DNA of 64,000 nucleotides, taken from positions 62,001 through 126,000 of the forward strand of contig JBCCHB010000016.1 in NCBI GenBank assembly GCA_039028975.1. The letters run 5' to 3'. The position numbers and the translations under genes are program-made. Within the stretch, counting starts at the first letter, position 1. Every line of letters begins with the position of its first letter. Shown here piece after piece: positions 52,497 through 61,548 of the stretch. The notes under the pieces are model-generated. The model ran no database searches, was not told where the DNA came from, and worked only from the letters and a program-made list of their open reading frames with translations. The DNA comes from JAHBNG01 sp039028975. GTDB lineage: Bacteria > Chloroflexota > Anaerolineae > Caldilineales > Caldilineaceae.

Positions 52497-52737
52497 CACA
52501 CTTTATGGTCGGTGGGTGCGTCTCAAGGTAGCCATTCAGTCCCCTGAGCTTGTCGAAGGGGAATCCGGCTTCGACAAGCTCAGCCTACAGTAGGGAGCTG
52601 AATGGTTACGTCTCAAGTTTGGGAAATAGAGTGCGTTGCACTGTTCAAGCATCGCTCCATGTGCGGATCTGTCTTTGAACGGTGCAACGCACTCAGTTGG
52701 TTTGGCATTCCCCATTTGTGGACACACTTTATGGTCG
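52497..52737. repeat. Composite palindromic element between direct repeats
   Basis: CACACTTTATGGTCG occurs at 52497-52511 and 52723-52737. Between lie two hairpins: a REP-like palindrome with 15-bp perfect arms (52544-52558 and 52569-52583, CTGAGCTTGTCGAAG and complement), nested in GTAGCCATTCAG (52528-52539) and its near-complement (52598-52609), and a second, 18-bp pair with one mismatch (52631-52648 and 52675-52692). The direct repeat CGTCTCAAG (52519-52527 and 52609-52617) is also present. It separates the GT2 and formimidoyltransferase genes. The GAGCTTGTCGAA palindrome is a known widespread repeat type. Confidence 0.7.
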
Positions 52738-52738
52738 A

Positions 52739-53644
52739 TTATTTATGCAAGGCATATTCAATAATCTGATCAGGGACCAGCGAAGGCAACTTTAAATAGT
52801 GAGAGGCAACATCCAACAGAGCCTGTTGAGGTAACAACCCAATTAACTCGCTTGAGTGGATCCTGGTTCCAAAGTCACTGGCCATTTGCTCGATGGCTTC
52901 CATGACACTAGGAAGACCTGTCACTTGAAAATCGACTAGATTCATGCTCACCTGAGCGCGCCCTTCCACCAGCAGTCCAAGGGCCTTGACAGCCAACATG
53001 CCTCCGCTGCTCTCACGAATGCGTTTGCTTATGATTTTCGCTATCTGGACATCTCCAGTCTCTAGATAAACATTGTACGCGATGAGAAATTGCCGTGCAC
53101 CAATTATAACGGCTCCAGCCGACCCAACCTGAACCGGTCCAAAATCAGGTTTTCGATGTGGTTGGCTGATCTCTTCGACCAAGCCTTCAAATTGGCCGCG
53201 ACGAACGTCAGCCAGGTTGCGTCTTGCGGATTGAGTGGCGGCTGCTTCGTATAGATAGACAGGCAATCCCAATTCTTCTCCCACTCTAGCACCCAATTGA
53301 TTGGCTAAGGTTACACAATCTGCTAAACTGAATTCGCGTATAGGGATGAGCGGTACCACGTCTGTGGCACCCAACCGAGGGTGCACACCCTGATGCTCAA
53401 AAAGGTCGATCTCCTGGGCTGCCACATCTATGGCTTGATATAACCCCTCCACGACTGCTGCAGGGGGACCGGCTACAGTCAAGACGCTACGATTGTGATC
53501 CCAATCACTAGTTCGATTGAGCAGGCGAACACCTGGCCTTTGAATTGCTTGGGCTATTTTATCTACTACCTGACTACGCCGCCCCTCAGAAAAATTCGGG
53601 ACTGCTTCAACAAGGCTTGACCTGTTTGTTTCCTGGTGTATCAT
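52739..53644 (-). CDS. Glutamate formimidoyltransferase
   Basis: 301 residues from the ATG at 53644; an in-frame start at 53755 would overlap the divergent gene. Contains VEAVPNFSEGRR and HPRLGATDVVPLIP, signatures of the FTCD formyltransferase domain, which passes formimino from formiminoglutamate to tetrahydrofolate in histidine degradation. The cyclodeaminase half found in animals is absent. No hut genes are adjacent. Confidence 0.9.
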   Translation of the reverse strand: MIHQETNRSSLVEAVPNFSEGRRSQVVDKIAQAIQRPGVRLLNRTSDWDHNRSVLTVAGPPAAVVEGLYQAIDVAAQEIDLFEHQGVHPRLGATDVVPLIPIREFSLADCVTLANQLGARVGEELGLPVYLYEAAATQSARRNLADVRRGQFEGLVEEISQPHRKPDFGPVQVGSAGAVIIGARQFLIAYNVYLETGDVQIAKIISKRIRESSGGMLAVKALGLLVEGRAQVSMNLVDFQVTGLPSVMEAIEQMASDFGTRIHSSELIGLLPQQALLDVASHYLKLPSLVPDQIIEYALHK

Positions 53645-53696
53645 AAGGGTATTATACCCATCAGAAGATATCAACCCAAGTTCGAGCTTTGTAAAC

Positions 53697-54914
53697 ATGA
53701 CTAATTCTGAGCAACTTCCTGAGCAACAATCTGATAGCAGCACTAATGGTCGCACGAAGCCGGCTTGGAACCGCTTTGTTGAACAACATCCTCAACATCA
53801 CTTTTTGCAGCTTCAACAGTGGGGCCATTTTAAGGAATACTTTGGTTGGCAAAGTAGCACCGTGTTCACTTCTGATAGTGAAGGAGCCATTCGTAGCGGT
53901 AGTCTGGTTCTCTATCGACCGCTGATTGCCCAGAAACCATTTCATCAGTTACCTACCATGACCATAGGCTATGTACCCAAAGGACCATTGGTTGATTGGC
54001 ACGATGGCGCTGCTGTTCAGGAACTATTGGATGCTTTAGAGAAAGACGGGCGTCAGAATGGTGCGGGCATTCTGAAAATTGAACCAGAGCTACCCGATAC
54101 AGAAGAGAATCGAGCATTGCTTTACGAATATGGCTTTCACCCCAGCGGACAGACAGTTCAGCCCCGAAGTACAATCCACCTGGATATCAGTGGAACAGAA
54201 GAGGCGATCATGGGGCAAATGAAGAGCAAGTGGCGCTATAATATCCGCTTAGCCCAGCGAAAAGGCGTAACCGTTCGCCAGGGATCCATCGATGACCTAG
54301 TTGCTTTTAATGAATTGATGCAGACAACAGGCGCACGTAACGATTTTTTTGTCCACGAGCCAGCCTATTACCGCACTGCCTTCCAGCTCTTCTCCCCAGA
54401 CTATGCTGCCTTTTTCTTTGCTGAGTACGAGGGGCAGCCTCTGGCTGCTGTGGCCATCTTTGTCGTTGGGCAGACGGCTTGGTACCCGTGGGGAGCTAGT
54501 AGCAATCATGAGCGGAATCGAATGCCCAATTATGCGCTGCATTGGTCAGCCATGCGTTGGGCCAAGGCCCAGGGGGCAACAATGTACGACTTCTGGGGCA
54601 TCCCTGATCCCATTGGCGGGTTAGCCATGTCTATGCCAACTGCCACCGAGGCAGGTATTCCTGCCTTAACATTGCCTATTGACTTGCAGAATCTACCATC
54701 AGGAGAACTATGGGGTGTATACAGACTAAAGCAAGGCTTTGGCGGAAACGTAATCCGTTATGTAGGTGCTTGGGATCGACCGATTCATCCTCTTGGCTAT
54801 CGGCTCTATCAGTGGGCGCTGACTTTACGACAGCGTTTAGCCAGATCACCCAGCGGACAAACCCACCCCGATGTTCCCTTGCTGCCAAGTAGTGAAACTA
54901 TCAATACACCATAA
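53697..54914 (+). CDS. FemAB-family peptidyltransferase-like protein
   Basis: 405 residues. Two GNAT-like halves: PHHHFLQLQQWGHFKEYFGW region, IGYVPKGPLVDW, then MKSKWRYNIRLAQRKGV and WYPWGASSNHERNRMPNYAL, and FWGIPDP. FemX/FemAB enzymes transfer amino acids from aminoacyl-tRNA to lipid II to build the peptidoglycan crossbridge; in Chloroflexota the real acceptor is not established. A paralog follows 11 bp later, likely a tandem duplication. Confidence 0.85.
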   Translation: MTNSEQLPEQQSDSSTNGRTKPAWNRFVEQHPQHHFLQLQQWGHFKEYFGWQSSTVFTSDSEGAIRSGSLVLYRPLIAQKPFHQLPTMTIGYVPKGPLVDWHDGAAVQELLDALEKDGRQNGAGILKIEPELPDTEENRALLYEYGFHPSGQTVQPRSTIHLDISGTEEAIMGQMKSKWRYNIRLAQRKGVTVRQGSIDDLVAFNELMQTTGARNDFFVHEPAYYRTAFQLFSPDYAAFFFAEYEGQPLAAVAIFVVGQTAWYPWGASSNHERNRMPNYALHWSAMRWAKAQGATMYDFWGIPDPIGGLAMSMPTATEAGIPALTLPIDLQNLPSGELWGVYRLKQGFGGNVIRYVGAWDRPIHPLGYRLYQWALTLRQRLARSPSGQTHPDVPLLPSSETINTP

Positions 54915-54925
54915 GACACACCTGT

Positions 54926-56026
54926 ATGAACTTTACGAATCAGATGCAGACCACTCAATTGCACCGCATTACTGAAGCAACTGAGTGGCGTACTACCCTG
55001 GCTGCTTTACCAGAGCCACATGTTCTCCAATCCTGGGAGTGGGGAGAGGCCAAAGCGCAGACTGAGTGGCGCGCTGTACGCTATGCTCTTCGGGAACAGA
55101 ATGGGAGCCTTGTGGCGGCGTTTCAACTTCTGCTCCGTCGCGGGCCGGCTGGGCTACCCTTTTCAATTGGTTATATTCCCAAAGGACCTGTAGTCGACTG
55201 GACCCAATCTTCCCATGTGAAAGCAACCCTTGACCTGATAGCGAAAGTAGGGCGTCAAGAAAGGTCACTTTTTGTAAAGATAGATCCTAATGTACGAGAA
55301 GACCAACCAGAAGGGCAACAGTTGCTCCAACAGTTAGCTCTTGGTGGATGGAAAGTAAGTCAAGAGCAGATTCAGTTTAAAAACACGGCCTTTTCCCAAA
55401 TAGAACCGGACCACGATTCGCCAGAAGAGCAGTTACTGGCCCAGATTAAGAACAAGTGGCGTTATAATATCCGCTTGGCCAAACGGCGAGGCATTGAAGT
55501 ACGCCAGGGCAACGTAACCGATCTGGCCTCATTTTACGAGCTCTACGCGGAAACGGGAGAACGTGATGCATTTCTGATTCGTCCATATGCCTACTACAAG
55601 GACGTTTGGGGGCGCTATTTGGCAGCGCAAGACGACCTGGACAACCCTGCTGGTGGAACGCTTCTGTTGGCTGAGCATCAGGAAGAACCATCGGCTATTG
55701 CGGGTCTCTTTCTCATGCGTTACGGTCAGCGGACGTGGTATTTCTACGGCGCCAGCAGCAACAGGAGACGGCGTGATATGCCCAATCATCTGCTGCAATG
55801 GGAAGCACTTTGCTGGGCCATTCGCCAGGGATCGACCGTTTACGATTGGTGGGGAGCACCTACAAACCCTGACGATCCCGACGACTCTCTGGCAGGTGTC
55901 TGGCGATTTAAGCAGGGATTTGGTGCCCAACTACAGTCTCACGTTGGCGCTTGGGATCTCGTTACCTCACCCCTGCTCTTTGCCTTCTATAACCGGCTAA
56001 TGCCACTTATCAAGAGATTTGTATAG
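54926..56026 (+). CDS. FemAB-family peptidyltransferase-like protein (paralog)
   Basis: 366 residues, aligned motif by motif with the preceding protein: VLQSWEWGEAKAQTEWRAV, IGYIPKGPVVDWTQ, IKNKWRYNIRLAKRRGIEVR, FYGASSNRRRRDMPNHL and DWWGAPTNPD. Two neighbouring FemAB proteins often act as partners on successive amino acids. Together they suggest a branched peptidoglycan or another amino-acyl acceptor. Confidence 0.85.
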   Translation: MNFTNQMQTTQLHRITEATEWRTTLAALPEPHVLQSWEWGEAKAQTEWRAVRYALREQNGSLVAAFQLLLRRGPAGLPFSIGYIPKGPVVDWTQSSHVKATLDLIAKVGRQERSLFVKIDPNVREDQPEGQQLLQQLALGGWKVSQEQIQFKNTAFSQIEPDHDSPEEQLLAQIKNKWRYNIRLAKRRGIEVRQGNVTDLASFYELYAETGERDAFLIRPYAYYKDVWGRYLAAQDDLDNPAGGTLLLAEHQEEPSAIAGLFLMRYGQRTWYFYGASSNRRRRDMPNHLLQWEALCWAIRQGSTVYDWWGAPTNPDDPDDSLAGVWRFKQGFGAQLQSHVGAWDLVTSPLLFAFYNRLMPLIKRFV

Positions 56027-56097
56027 CTGTTCAGCTATGTACAATCAGCCAAAAAGATATGGCTCAATACGCGTCAAGCCATGTCAATCTCAAACCC

Positions 56098-57528
56098 TTA
56101 ATTTGTCAACTCAGCTCCGTCAGCAATGAAGAGCGGCTCCTCACCTTGATGCTCGATGACTACGTTGCCTTTAACCTTTATGCCTTTACCAAAATAGACA
56201 TCCCCAATGACCTCAAATGATTCGCACTCAACCAAAGATGGTGCACCATGGGGGAATCGCTTTTTGAGATCGCTGATAAGCTGGTAGTATCGCTCGTCCA
56301 ATTTAATGATAGGCGCTTTTCTAGAGGTCAGTTCTAGATGGTATTCATCTGTAAGTTGATAAGCATCTGATAGCAGACCTAAGAGATCACTATTTTTCTT
56401 GACGGGTGCAAATCGACTGCGATGAACGCTGATGGCATGAGCTCCTGAAAAGACCCCAATGGCAGAACCCATGGCCGTCTCTAGCTGAAAGACGCGTGGC
56501 GAATCGGATTGGGTTGGATCTACAGCCTTTTCATTTCGAATCAGTGGAAGGGGAAGAACCCCGTTGTTTTCTTCTAACGTGTGCTGCAGAGAGGGTAAGT
56601 GGATCCACAGATTGTTTGTATTAAAGTAGCGATAGCGGCTGATATCCTGAAAGTCGTCAATCTCTTCGGGGGGGCACTGGGCTACCTCACGTAGAATGAG
56701 CTGACCAGCCTGATCATGATCTTCTGGCATTTGCGCAAGGTGGCCGCCTTTTCGGTCTGCAGCAGTCCGGTAGGCAACCTCCATCATGAAAGGAATCTCT
56801 TCCGAAGCAAAATAGCCAAGAATGTCTAAATCTAGAGTGGCGCCCAAGTTATCCGAATTGCTAACAAAGAGATATTCGTAGCCAGCATCGAGCATTTGAT
56901 CCAACATCCCGCTCGTGACGAGGGCCGGATAGAGATCACCATGACCTGGTGGACACCACTCTTTCTCCGGCTGCTCGGCCCACTTTGCTGGCTGAAGAGT
57001 TGCTTTATCGATTTTTGGTACCTTATGCTGAAGAAAACCAAAGGGCATGGCTTGCTTCAATGCGGGATATTTCTGTAAGGCCGCCTCCGTCTCTTCTTCT
57101 GTTGTGAAACTATTCATTAGAACTAGAGGTAGCCGTACATCATAGCGTTTGCGCAAATGCAAGATCTGCCGGACGCTGATATCTAGAAATGAAAGACCGT
57201 CTTTAACAGGTACCAGCGACTTAGGACCGTTCATCCCCATGCTGGTTCCAAGACCTCCGTTGAGTCGCAAAACGATCGTTCTGCTTAGCGCTTCCTCACC
57301 CTCTTCCGCATAGATGGCCAGGTCATCGGCATCCGGCAAGTCCAAGACAGGCTGTGCCGTTCCACCAGGAATATATCCGGTGGCTCCCGAATGGAGCTGT
57401 TGATAGTAGTAACCGAAGCTATCAATTGCCAGTTTCGGTAGCCCCTCATTCACCATCTTCGTTGCAAAAGGGCCAAATTCCGCGTTTGCGCTCTCTACTT
57501 TACTCTTCATTTCTACTACATCTAACAT
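56098..57528 (-). CDS. UTP-glucose-1-phosphate uridylyltransferase, eukaryote type
   Basis: 476 residues of the UDPGP family, with RLNGGLGTSMGMNGPKSLVPVK (nucleotide-binding), VPKIDK and WCPPGHGDLYPAL, and a left-handed beta-helix C-terminus (YFGKGIKVKGNVVIEHQG). It makes UDP-glucose for polysaccharides. This length and sequence match the UGP2-like branch rather than GalU. It is convergent with the FemAB pair. Confidence 0.9.
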   Translation of the reverse strand: MLDVVEMKSKVESANAEFGPFATKMVNEGLPKLAIDSFGYYYQQLHSGATGYIPGGTAQPVLDLPDADDLAIYAEEGEEALSRTIVLRLNGGLGTSMGMNGPKSLVPVKDGLSFLDISVRQILHLRKRYDVRLPLVLMNSFTTEEETEAALQKYPALKQAMPFGFLQHKVPKIDKATLQPAKWAEQPEKEWCPPGHGDLYPALVTSGMLDQMLDAGYEYLFVSNSDNLGATLDLDILGYFASEEIPFMMEVAYRTAADRKGGHLAQMPEDHDQAGQLILREVAQCPPEEIDDFQDISRYRYFNTNNLWIHLPSLQHTLEENNGVLPLPLIRNEKAVDPTQSDSPRVFQLETAMGSAIGVFSGAHAISVHRSRFAPVKKNSDLLGLLSDAYQLTDEYHLELTSRKAPIIKLDERYYQLISDLKKRFPHGAPSLVECESFEVIGDVYFGKGIKVKGNVVIEHQGEEPLFIADGAELTN

Positions 57529-58253
57529 TATTGTTAACTCTTCCTATGTTTACAGAATGGTACTATATTCTCTTGAAAACGACTGAATAAGAATTCGGTT
57601 TGAAAATTATATTCAGCTCCGTTGGAAAGCCGTAGTTTTGCTACTCTGCTAGATCTGTAGAAAACTATGGTCTTTACATCTCTATATAGCTCATCGAGTC
57701 CACTAACTATTCCGTCTAGATATGATAAACATTATAAATCGGAAATGGTATTTAGATCTTACGACTTCCTTATCAAATGGCTCCTCATCGTACCAATTTA
57801 TCCTTGAGCAACCCCTCCTTCATCTCCTTCATTTACAAGCCACAGATGAGCAAAAATTGGTGTTTCAAATCTTCTCGTATCGAAATTAGGAGAATTGGAA
57901 CTTATGTACTATAGTATAGGCCGTTTTGTATCGAGTATGTTAAGGTATTCGTAACTATTTAGGCCGATTTTGAAGACAAGGGCTTCTGACTTGAGTAAAT
58001 ATGGGCGTCCCAAAGCTTAACTCTTTAACGAGCATTCTCTCAAAAGGCGTAGCCAGCAGAGTAAGCATCCGCCTAAAGAATACCGATGCAAAACGAATAT
58101 CAATTTGAGGAACGACGATTCAGTAATTCAATTGATTTCAGATGGTAATCTCTTCCCAAGGGATGCGACTTCGTTTGACCTATTTGAACGTCATTCCTAC
58201 GTATCGGTTTTCCTGATGGAATCACAACGAATACAATAGACAAGGAGATCAGT
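57529..58253. other. 725-bp gap, no gene recognised
   Basis: AT-rich, with only very short frames on either strand. No tRNA, terminator or repeat of the families described elsewhere was found. It should contain promoters for the uridylyltransferase (minus) and the 58254 gene (plus). An ATG at 58086 heads a 20-codon frame of no evident meaning. Confidence 0.4.
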
Positions 58254-58478
58254 ATGGCTAAGAAAAAGAAAAGCCCCGAGGCCTACAGTCACACAAACTC
58301 AAAAGGCAATACCTACTACTTGCACTCCAAAACCACTACACTCAAAAATGGGAATGAGCAAACAATCTACTATTTTGCTAAGGAGATTAAAGAGGGTGCA
58401 TTGGGTGCTGTCCCCGATGACCGCCAGGTCTCTGAGACGAAGAATGGGATGTTGGTACTTAAGAAGAAAGATTCGTAA
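58254..58478 (+). CDS. Small conserved hypothetical protein
   Basis: 74 residues, lysine-rich at both ends (AKKKKS, LVLKKKDS), with a middle YSHTNSKGNTYYLHSKTTTL and YYFAKEIKEGA. Strong AAGGAG site 7 bases before the ATG. I recall similar short proteins in several bacteria but none with a known function. Possibly nucleic-acid binding. Confidence 0.6.
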   Translation: MAKKKKSPEAYSHTNSKGNTYYLHSKTTTLKNGNEQTIYYFAKEIKEGALGAVPDDRQVSETKNGMLVLKKKDS

Positions 58479-58543
58479 TTGCAGAGGTGGAGGTAGATAC
58501 CTAAGTATTTGTTTTGGTATTTACCTTCTCCATTTTTGTTATA

Positions 58544-58924
58544 GTGGATTTTTCTTCAACACTCAATAAGCCGATTTATCGGCAGATTCGTCTGCTTGTA
58601 TGCCAAATTCCACCTGGTCAAGTTGCTACGTATGGCCAAATTGCCTCGTATCTGGAGCGGTGCTCGGCTCGTATGGTTGGATATGCCATGGCGGGTTTAC
58701 CAAAGGGAAGCAATGTTCCCTGGTTTCGGGTGGTGAATTCAAAGGGACAGATAAGCCCTCGTGGTAATGCCGAAAGTAGCTTTTTGCAGCGCGAACTGCT
58801 AGAAGAGGAAGGTGTTGTATTTCGTCCCAATGACAGCATTGACCTCCAAAAATTTATCTGGGCAGGCCCAAGTTGGCAGTGGTTAGCTACGAATACGGCT
58901 GAGTCAGATGAATTTGATGATTAA
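58544..58924 (+). CDS. Alkyltransferase-like protein (MGMT family, no active Cys)
   Basis: About 126 residues from a GTG at 58544; a TTG at 58514 is an alternative start with GGAGG some 20 bp upstream. The MGMT C-terminal domain is present (IPPGQVATYGQIASYL, ARMVGYAMAG, NVPWFRVVNSKGQIS), but PCHRV is replaced by PWFRV, so the acceptor Cys is absent. ATL proteins bind O6-alkylguanine and recruit nucleotide excision repair instead of reversing the damage. uvrC lies 2.6 kb away in the same direction, which fits. Confidence 0.8.
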   Translation: MDFSSTLNKPIYRQIRLLVCQIPPGQVATYGQIASYLERCSARMVGYAMAGLPKGSNVPWFRVVNSKGQISPRGNAESSFLQRELLEEEGVVFRPNDSIDLQKFIWAGPSWQWLATNTAESDEFDD

Positions 58925-59085
58925 AGTTCATAACCCCAATCCTCTGCTGAAACCCAATCATTCGTCAAAGATTTACCCAGGAGATTTCGTCATATTGTCT
59001 CTTTGCTGTGGAAATTGGATGTATTGACGCTACATTTTGGGCAAACCGCAACGAATGCCATTTCCCAAACAAGGATAAGCAATAG

Positions 59086-60033
59086 ATGGCACGAATGTTA
59101 AATATTGGCGTGGCTCAATTGGGGCCTATCGCTCGGAATGAACCCCGCACGCAAGTAACGCAGCGGTTGATCGAACTTTTAGTCCAGGCCGACGAGCGAG
59201 GTTGTGAATTGGTAGTTTACCCTGAGCTTGCATTAACCACCTTTTTCCCTCGCTGGCTTATGACCAATCAGGAAGAGGTTGATAGCTTCTTTGAGCGTGA
59301 AATGCCTAATCCGGCTGTTCAGCCACTATTTGATGAGGCATTAAAGCGCGGTATCGGTTTTCATCTTGGCTACGCAGAGCTTTCGGTTGAAAATGGCACT
59401 GTTCACCACTATAATACGGCGATTCTCGTCAACGGACAGGGCAAAATTGTCGGCAAATACCGAAAGATTCACTTACCCGGTCATGCCGAATTTGAGCCTC
59501 AGAGAGAGCTCCAGCATTTAGAAAAGCGCTATTTTGAGGTCGGTGATCTCGGCTTCCCCGTGTGGCGAAGCTTTGGCGGAATCGTAGGTATGTGCATCTG
59601 CAATGATCGAAGATGGCCTGAGACCTACCGCATGATGGGACTTCAGGGCGTAGAATTAGTGGTGCTTGGTTATAATACGCCAGCTACCAGCCCAGATTCC
59701 CCCGAGATTTCCAACCTACAACTCTTCCATAATCACCTAAGCATGCAAGCTGGCGCATATCAAAATGGTTGCTGGGTTGCCGCAGCAGCCAAGGCAGGTA
59801 TGGAAGAGGACGTAGAACATATTGGGGGTAGCTGTATTATTTCACCTACTGGACAAATTATTGCGCAGGTTCAATCTGTTGGGGATGAATTAATCACTAG
59901 TACGATTGATTTGGATTTAGGTAAACATTTTACAGAAACGACCTTCAACTTCGCCAAACATCGCCGAATTGAACATTATGGTCTCATCACAGAGCAGATA
60001 GGAGCGATTCCGCCCCCCGAAGAGGGGGAGTAG
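59086..60033 (+). CDS. N-carbamoyl-D-amino acid hydrolase-like (nitrilase superfamily)
   Basis: 315 residues. Catalytic Glu-Lys-Cys are visible: PELALTTFFPR (Glu), KYRKIHLPG (Lys) and GMCICNDRRWPE (Cys), as in DCase enzymes. These hydrolyse N-carbamoyl amino acids or related amides. Substrate range in this organism is not known. Convergent with the secreted protease gene, 11 bp between ends. Confidence 0.8.
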   Translation: MARMLNIGVAQLGPIARNEPRTQVTQRLIELLVQADERGCELVVYPELALTTFFPRWLMTNQEEVDSFFEREMPNPAVQPLFDEALKRGIGFHLGYAELSVENGTVHHYNTAILVNGQGKIVGKYRKIHLPGHAEFEPQRELQHLEKRYFEVGDLGFPVWRSFGGIVGMCICNDRRWPETYRMMGLQGVELVVLGYNTPATSPDSPEISNLQLFHNHLSMQAGAYQNGCWVAAAAKAGMEEDVEHIGGSCIISPTGQIIAQVQSVGDELITSTIDLDLGKHFTETTFNFAKHRRIEHYGLITEQIGAIPPPEEGE

Positions 60034-60044
60034 ATTACTTGGTA

Positions 60045-61097
60045 TTACTGTGAATCAGATTGGACGAATAGAGCTACAAATGTCTGGTTTAGATTAAAGA
60101 CTTGCTCGTAAGGCGGTAGGGGGATTGTTGTGGTTGTTCCACCAAGCGTGTCATCAGAAACGTCATCAGATGTTCCATCGACTGTTTCACTGGTTGTCTC
60201 TTGTTGTGCAATGTGATAGTAGATCCAGGGGATAAACTCAGAGACGCGTGTATAGACACCATATGCATTGGGCTGAGCACATCCTTTCCCCCAGCTAATA
60301 ATTCCCGCTAATAGCCATTCGACCGGAGCATTAGAATCTGCTGGACCCCTCGGAATGAGTAGTGGCCCACCACTATCTCCAGTACACGCATCCTTTCCAC
60401 CCTCTGAAAGACCCGCGCATAACATCGTGGAATCAATCTCATACCCTTGCTGTTCATAGGCTATACGACATGTTTCCTGGTTGGCGAGTGGTACGTCAAC
60501 TTGATGCAATTGGGACGTACGTACAGCATGACTTGTTCGACCCCATCCAACTACTCTAGTAAGTACCCCATCTTGTTGCATCTCTTGATCAAATGCGTTG
60601 ATAAGCACAGCAATAGGCAGATTAAGGGAGCGTTCTAGCTGAATTAGAGCAATATCGGCTGTAGACGTGCTGCGATTGTAATGAGGACTCCTCACGATCT
60701 GCTTCACTGCAATTCGCTCACTCTCTGGATCATTGAGTGATCCATTGGTGATCAAAATCTCTAACTCTTCAGGTGTGCGCCCGAATGTGCAATGGGCGGC
60801 TGTCAACACCCATTCCCTGTCTATCAAAGTTCCAGCACAGATCTGGGCAAAACGATTATTCGAAACCCCTTGTTTAACGATTGCAACGATCCATGGCCAT
60901 TCGCCTTCTTCTGCTTCCTCCCCACCAACAATTGTAGAGGTATCCTGTGCTTGCACAGTGGCAAAGGGTGCGGCTATCCATAACTGAATGAATAGATAGA
61001 AAATTAGAAGAACTTTTAGCTTGTTGGAGAATACAGCGCATTTTTCATGGTTTGATGATTTACGATGCTCTTGATTTTGTACGGGGCAAGACGACAT
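60045..61097 (-). CDS. Secreted trypsin-like serine protease
   Basis: 350 residues with a signal peptide (hydrophobic segment at about 27-45, cut near VQA) and the mature N-terminus IVGGEEAEEGEWPWIVAI. Triad: His in LTAAHC, Asp in STADIALIQL, Ser in GDSGGPLL; the GDSGGP and CAGLSEGGKDAC motifs and C-terminal WGKGCAQPNAYGVYTRV are classic S1A. Asp in KDACTGD at the base of the specificity pocket indicates trypsin-like cutting after Lys/Arg. The C-terminal 60 residues are Thr-rich. Unlike the protease at 234-1193, this one is clearly extracellular. Confidence 0.92.
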   Translation of the reverse strand: MSSCPVQNQEHRKSSNHEKCAVFSNKLKVLLIFYLFIQLWIAAPFATVQAQDTSTIVGGEEAEEGEWPWIVAIVKQGVSNNRFAQICAGTLIDREWVLTAAHCTFGRTPEELEILITNGSLNDPESERIAVKQIVRSPHYNRSTSTADIALIQLERSLNLPIAVLINAFDQEMQQDGVLTRVVGWGRTSHAVRTSQLHQVDVPLANQETCRIAYEQQGYEIDSTMLCAGLSEGGKDACTGDSGGPLLIPRGPADSNAPVEWLLAGIISWGKGCAQPNAYGVYTRVSEFIPWIYYHIAQQETTSETVDGTSDDVSDDTLGGTTTTIPLPPYEQVFNLNQTFVALFVQSDSQ

Positions 61098-61548
61098 AAC
61101 TAACTCCAGGGTAAATATTCGGACACAACTAGATCTTGTAAGGTAGGAAAAGAGCAGGCTATAGGGTGCATCGAGCAGTATCTAGCATCTCTTTTTCTGC
61201 TTATCTTCTCAGCTCACTTTGAACACGGTATAAAGACCGTACGAAAATTTGTATAACCAGTAATGGTTTGCCTTGACTTTGTCTCATTGAGGTTTCATCA
61301 ATTTTAATGACTCAGGGCAAATTTTATTTGGTTACTATTATGTAAAATCGATGGATCGTTGGTGCAAAGGAATCGGAATGGTTTGAACAACGTGGTTGGT
61401 CTACTACATTTGACGTAGGTGGATACCAGTATACGCGATCTTTTTTCCAAATTACTGTAACAGCTTGTTTACATATAGGTTTACATAAAACTTTTGTGGC
61501 TCCTCAATAGACTTGGGTACCCCATCTGTTTGTGGTAGAATTTCGACT
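61098..61548. promoter_or_regulatory. 451-bp divergent region with uvrC promoter
   Basis: Apart from the promoter, nothing was recognised. A TTGGGT (61513-61518) and TAGAAT (61536-61541), 17-bp spacer, would start transcription about at 61548-61549, that is, at the uvrC start codon (leaderless mRNA). This excludes the in-frame upstream start at 61513, which is the -35 box itself. Confidence 0.5.

Noticed and set aside
57529..58253. tRNA or small RNA in the 725-bp gap
   Set aside because: Only weak inverted repeats without cloverleaf or T-run; nothing definable.
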